From assembly GCA_023424135.1 (NCBI GenBank), contig JAFAEH010000086.1:1-15811 (forward strand): DNA of 15,811 nucleotides, given 5' to 3'. Source of the stretch: Actinomycetes bacterium (lineage in GTDB: Bacteria > Actinomycetota > Actinomycetes > Actinomycetales > Cellulomonadaceae). The position numbers and the translations under genes are program-made. Below, piece after piece: positions 13,855 through 15,811 of this stretch (positions are counted from its first letter, which is position 1; every line of letters begins with the position of its first letter). Under the pieces are notes generated by a model that worked only from the letters and a program-made list of their open reading frames with translations, did not search any database and had not been told where the DNA came from.

Positions 13855-14856
13855 GTGCTGCGCGCGGCCAACCCGTGGTGGTCGCGCCGCCGCCGGGCGT
13901 CCTGGGTCCTGGACGACCCGGAGCTCGTGCAGCGCGCCCGGCACCCGTGGGCTCCGGCGACGTCGGCCGCCCGGACCGAGCTCGCCGACCTCGGCCACCG
14001 GCCCCTGCCGCGGACGGTGACGCTCGTCGTCGGACCGCGCGGCGTCGGCAAGACGACCGCCGTCAAGGACGTCGTCGCGCACCTCGTCGCGGACCCCGCT
14101 GTCGACCCGCGCTGCGTCGTGCTGGTCCCGGCCCTGCGCCGCGACGACGAGCGGTGGGTCACGCTGCTCGACGGCGACGCGCTGACCACCGTGCTGCGCG
14201 CACCGACGCGGGCCGGCGCGCCCGCGTGCGACGGCCCGCGCGTGCTCGTCGTCGACGAGGTCGGCACGGTCACGGGCTGGCCCGCGGCGCTCGCGACCGC
14301 CTGCACCCGCGGCGACCAGGTGATCGCCACGACGTCGGTGCTCGACCCCGCGGACCTCGCCGCGCTGGAGGGCGCCCTGCCCGAGGGCTCCGTACGGGTA
14401 CGGCACCTGCGCCCGTCGAGCCTCGCGGAGATCCTGCTCGCGTCGCCCGCCGGTGCGACCGGTGACGTGCGCACCGCCTACCTGCGCCACGGCGGCCTGC
14501 CGCGCGCGGTCGCCGAGCACCGGGCCCTCGGGGACGTGAGCACGGGATTCGTCCACGACCTCGTCGACGGGTTGCGTCACGACGTGTGCCGGGGCGACGA
14601 CCGCCATGCCGTCGACGTCCTGCTGTCCGCGCTGTGCGCGACGACCGACCGGTTCGTCGAGCCGGCCGCCCTCGCAGCCGCGCTCGGTCTGGCGCCCGCC
14701 GAGGTCACGGGGCTGCTCAGGCGCCTCGAGCAGGCCCACGTGCTGGACCCGCACCGGGGGCTGGTCGACCCGCTCCTGCACCGACTGCCGTCGCTCGTCG
14801 CCCCGGGGAGCCACACCGCTCCGACACCGGACCACATCGCGACCTTCTCGCACTGA
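13855..14856 (+). CDS. P-loop ATPase of the AAA_14/DUF4143-like type
   Basis: About 333 residues. Near the N-terminus is LRAANPWWSRRRRASWVLDDP, then a Walker A loop GPRGVGKTT (about 60-68), Walker B RVLVVDEVG (about 129-137) and a sensor-like VIATTSV (about 156-162). The C-terminal half is helical, with a winged-helix-like end (AALAAALGLAPAEVTGLLRRLEQAHVLD) as in archaeal-type ATPases with DUF4143. The cellular role of these proteins is poorly defined. GTG 13855 is preferred, with GAGG 8 bases before it; GTG 13831 would add eight residues but has no ribosome site. It follows the HAD gene by about 83 bases on the same strand and may be transcribed with it. The C-terminus is shorter than in many DUF4143 proteins. 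Confidence 0.78.
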   Translation: MLRAANPWWSRRRRASWVLDDPELVQRARHPWAPATSAARTELADLGHRPLPRTVTLVVGPRGVGKTTAVKDVVAHLVADPAVDPRCVVLVPALRRDDERWVTLLDGDALTTVLRAPTRAGAPACDGPRVLVVDEVGTVTGWPAALATACTRGDQVIATTSVLDPADLAALEGALPEGSVRVRHLRPSSLAEILLASPAGATGDVRTAYLRHGGLPRAVAEHRALGDVSTGFVHDLVDGLRHDVCRGDDRHAVDVLLSALCATTDRFVEPAALAAALGLAPAEVTGLLRRLEQAHVLDPHRGLVDPLLHRLPSLVAPGSHTAPTPDHIATFSH

Positions 14857-14904
14857 CCTCACCGCCCCACCCCGCGGACCCTCCCGGGCGCCTGCCCCGG
14901 GCGC

Positions 14905-14949
14905 GGGTGTGAAGGGTTGCCGTCGTCTCGCGACGGAAACCCTTCACCC
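14905..14949. terminator. Large bidirectional hairpin between the ATPase and LemA genes
   Basis: A long inverted repeat pairs GAAGGGTT (14911-14918) with AACCCTTC (14938-14945) and CCGTCG (14920-14925) with CGACGG (14931-14936), around a 5-base loop and one mismatch. Another GGGT/ACCC pairing follows outside a 2-base bulge. It sits between convergent stop codons, so it should end both transcripts. A 12-base direct repeat, GGGCGCGGGTGT, flanks it at 14899-14910 and 14956-14967. Confidence 0.8.
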
Positions 14950-14966
14950 GTCGGTGGGCGCGGGTG

Positions 14967-15536
14967 TCAGAAGCTGACGTTCGGCGCCTGGCGGACCTGC
15001 GGGTCCTGCACCTCGAAGTACTCGGCCCGGGTGAACCCGAACATGTTCGCGATGATGTTCGCCGGGAACGTCTCGACCTTGGTGTTCAGCGTCCGGACGT
15101 TCGCGTTGTAGAAACGCCGGCCCGCCGCGATGCGGTCCTCGGTGTTCGCCAGCTCGGCCTGGAGCTGCTGGAAGTTCTCGCTCGCCCGCAGCACCGGGTA
15201 GTTCTCGGCCACCGCGAACAGGCGACCGAGAGCGGCGCTGAGCTCGCTCTCCTGCACGGCCTGCGCCGCCGGGCCGGCGCCCGGGCCGGCCGCGAGTGCG
15301 CGCGCCCGCGTCACCTCGTCGAACACGCCGCGCTCGTGCGCCGCGTAGCCCTTGACGGTCTCGACGAGGTTCGGGATGAGGTCGTGCCGCCGGTGCAGCT
15401 CGACGTCGATCTGCCGCCAGGACTCCTGGACGAGGTTGCGCAGCCGGACGAAGCCGTTGTACTGCGCGACGGCCCACAGCAGCACGACCACGACGAGGGC
15501 GATCACGACGATCAGGGCGATGGTGCCACCGGGCAC
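14967..15536 (-). CDS. lemA: LemA family membrane protein
   Basis: The product is 189 residues: a membrane helix at the very N-terminus (about 5-24, IALIVVIALVVVVLLWAVA), then a long helical bundle outside or facing the envelope. Family signatures are YNGFVRLRNLVQESWRQIDVELHRRHDLIPNLVETVKGYAAHE (26-68, the hallmark block), ENYPVLRASENFQQLQ (111-126), NTEDRIAAGRRFYNANVRTLNTKVETFP (131-158) and a final FGFTRAEYFEV. The biochemical function is not established. GTG 15536 is chosen because GAGGAGG (15542-15548) lies 5 bases upstream and the length then matches the family; GTG 15584 would add sixteen hydrophilic residues without a ribosome site. It lies 107 bases downstream of the partial kinase gene. 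Confidence 0.93.
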   Translation of the reverse strand: MPGGTIALIVVIALVVVVLLWAVAQYNGFVRLRNLVQESWRQIDVELHRRHDLIPNLVETVKGYAAHERGVFDEVTRARALAAGPGAGPAAQAVQESELSAALGRLFAVAENYPVLRASENFQQLQAELANTEDRIAAGRRFYNANVRTLNTKVETFPANIIANMFGFTRAEYFEVQDPQVRQAPNVSF

Positions 15537-15567
15537 GGGTTCCTCCTCGGGTCGGGACGTCACCCCG

Positions 15568-15573
15568 ATCGTA
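15568..15573 (-). promoter_or_regulatory. Candidate -10 element for the LemA gene
   Basis: On the minus strand TACGAT fits TAnnnT and lies 31 bases before GTG 15536, giving a leader of about 25 bases that contains the GAGGAGG site. No -35 consensus is visible. Its position supports 15536 as start over 15584, which lies upstream of this box. Confidence 0.4.
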
Positions 15574-15643
15574 GCGGCGGGCACCGACGCGACCGGTACC
15601 GCCGTGCGTGGGCTCCGACGCGCCCCGGCGCCGGCCCGCGCGG

Positions 15644-15811
15644 TCAGCCGAGGAGCAGTCCCACGGCGAAGCCGAGGACCATCACCACGCCCAGAGCGAT
15701 GATCATGTTCGACCGGTAGCGGGGCACCTTCTTACGCGTCCTGCCCGCGGGGGGCACCGCCTCCGCGCGCAGGAAGCGGGCGATCTCCGCGGCGGTCGGG
15801 CGCGCCTCGGG
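15644..15811 (-). CDS. C-terminal end of a probable Ser/Thr protein kinase with a C-terminal membrane helix (partial)
   Basis: Fifty-five residues enter from the right edge and end at TGA (15646-15644). They begin PEARPTAAEIARFLRAE, which resembles the final helix of a protein kinase domain (subdomain XI, with the conserved Arg before P-T/S-A). A basic stretch, RTRKKVPRYRS, follows, then a single hydrophobic helix, MIIALGVVMVLGFAVGLLLG, which is also the end of the protein. There is no PASTA or other extracellular domain after the helix, so the protein would be tail-anchored. The kinase identity rests on about fifteen residues and could be wrong; other proteins with a short amphipathic helix before a membrane anchor are possible. 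Confidence 0.55.
   Translation of the reverse strand, partial: PEARPTAAEIARFLRAEAVPPAGRTRKKVPRYRSNMIIALGVVMVLGFAVGLLLG

Overview
The window is a GC-rich (well over 70% G+C), gene-dense piece of an actinobacterial chromosome. Codon usage is strongly biased to G/C at third positions, GTG starts are common and several genes look leaderless. Protein similarity points to Micrococcales, most likely a Cellulomonas-like organism; this is inferred from recognised protein types, not from a search. No tRNA, rRNA, CRISPR array or insertion sequence was seen.

Layout, left to right. (1) The last 50 codons of a protein resembling a DNA/RNA non-specific endonuclease (+), facing purC. (2) purine synthesis genes purD-purC (-), with a winged-helix repressor gene (-) directly upstream of purD. 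(3) A divergent MFS exporter gene (+). The 77-bp region it shares with the repressor carries three 10-bp CTTTGCAAAG-type palindromes at exact 14-bp intervals, with two back-to-back, apparently leaderless promoters. (4) purA (-), preceded by a roughly 300-bp spacer holding three copies of a 53-bp repeat, then a DUF3151 gene (-). (5) A signalling island: a STAS protein (+), a large PAS-GAF-PP2C-HATPase protein (-), and a second STAS protein (+) divergent from it. This is a partner-switching module with no sigma factor gene in view. (6) A strong bidirectional terminator, then class II aldolase fbaA (-) and a TrmH/SpoU-type RNA methyltransferase (-). (7) A divergent DedA membrane protein gene, translationally coupled to a HAD-IIA phosphatase gene, followed by a P-loop ATPase gene (all +). 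(8) A large hairpin, then a LemA gene (-), and at the right edge the C-terminal end of a probable Ser/Thr kinase with a C-terminal membrane helix (-).

How the genes work together. purD and purC act on the route to IMP and purA commits IMP to AMP, so the window holds three purine steps in two transcription units. The order methyltransferase, fbaA, DUF3151, purA on one strand resembles an actinobacterial housekeeping block; here the roughly 3.2-kb STAS/phosphatase/STAS island sits between fbaA and DUF3151. The repressor/MFS pair looks like a self-contained drug- or metabolite-responsive efflux switch.

The points most worth a second look are the 14-bp-phased triple operator with mirror-image leaderless promoters, the signalling island with two STAS partners (one with an HxCxxC tail), and the triplicated 53-bp repeat whose last copy overlaps the DUF3151 stop codon.
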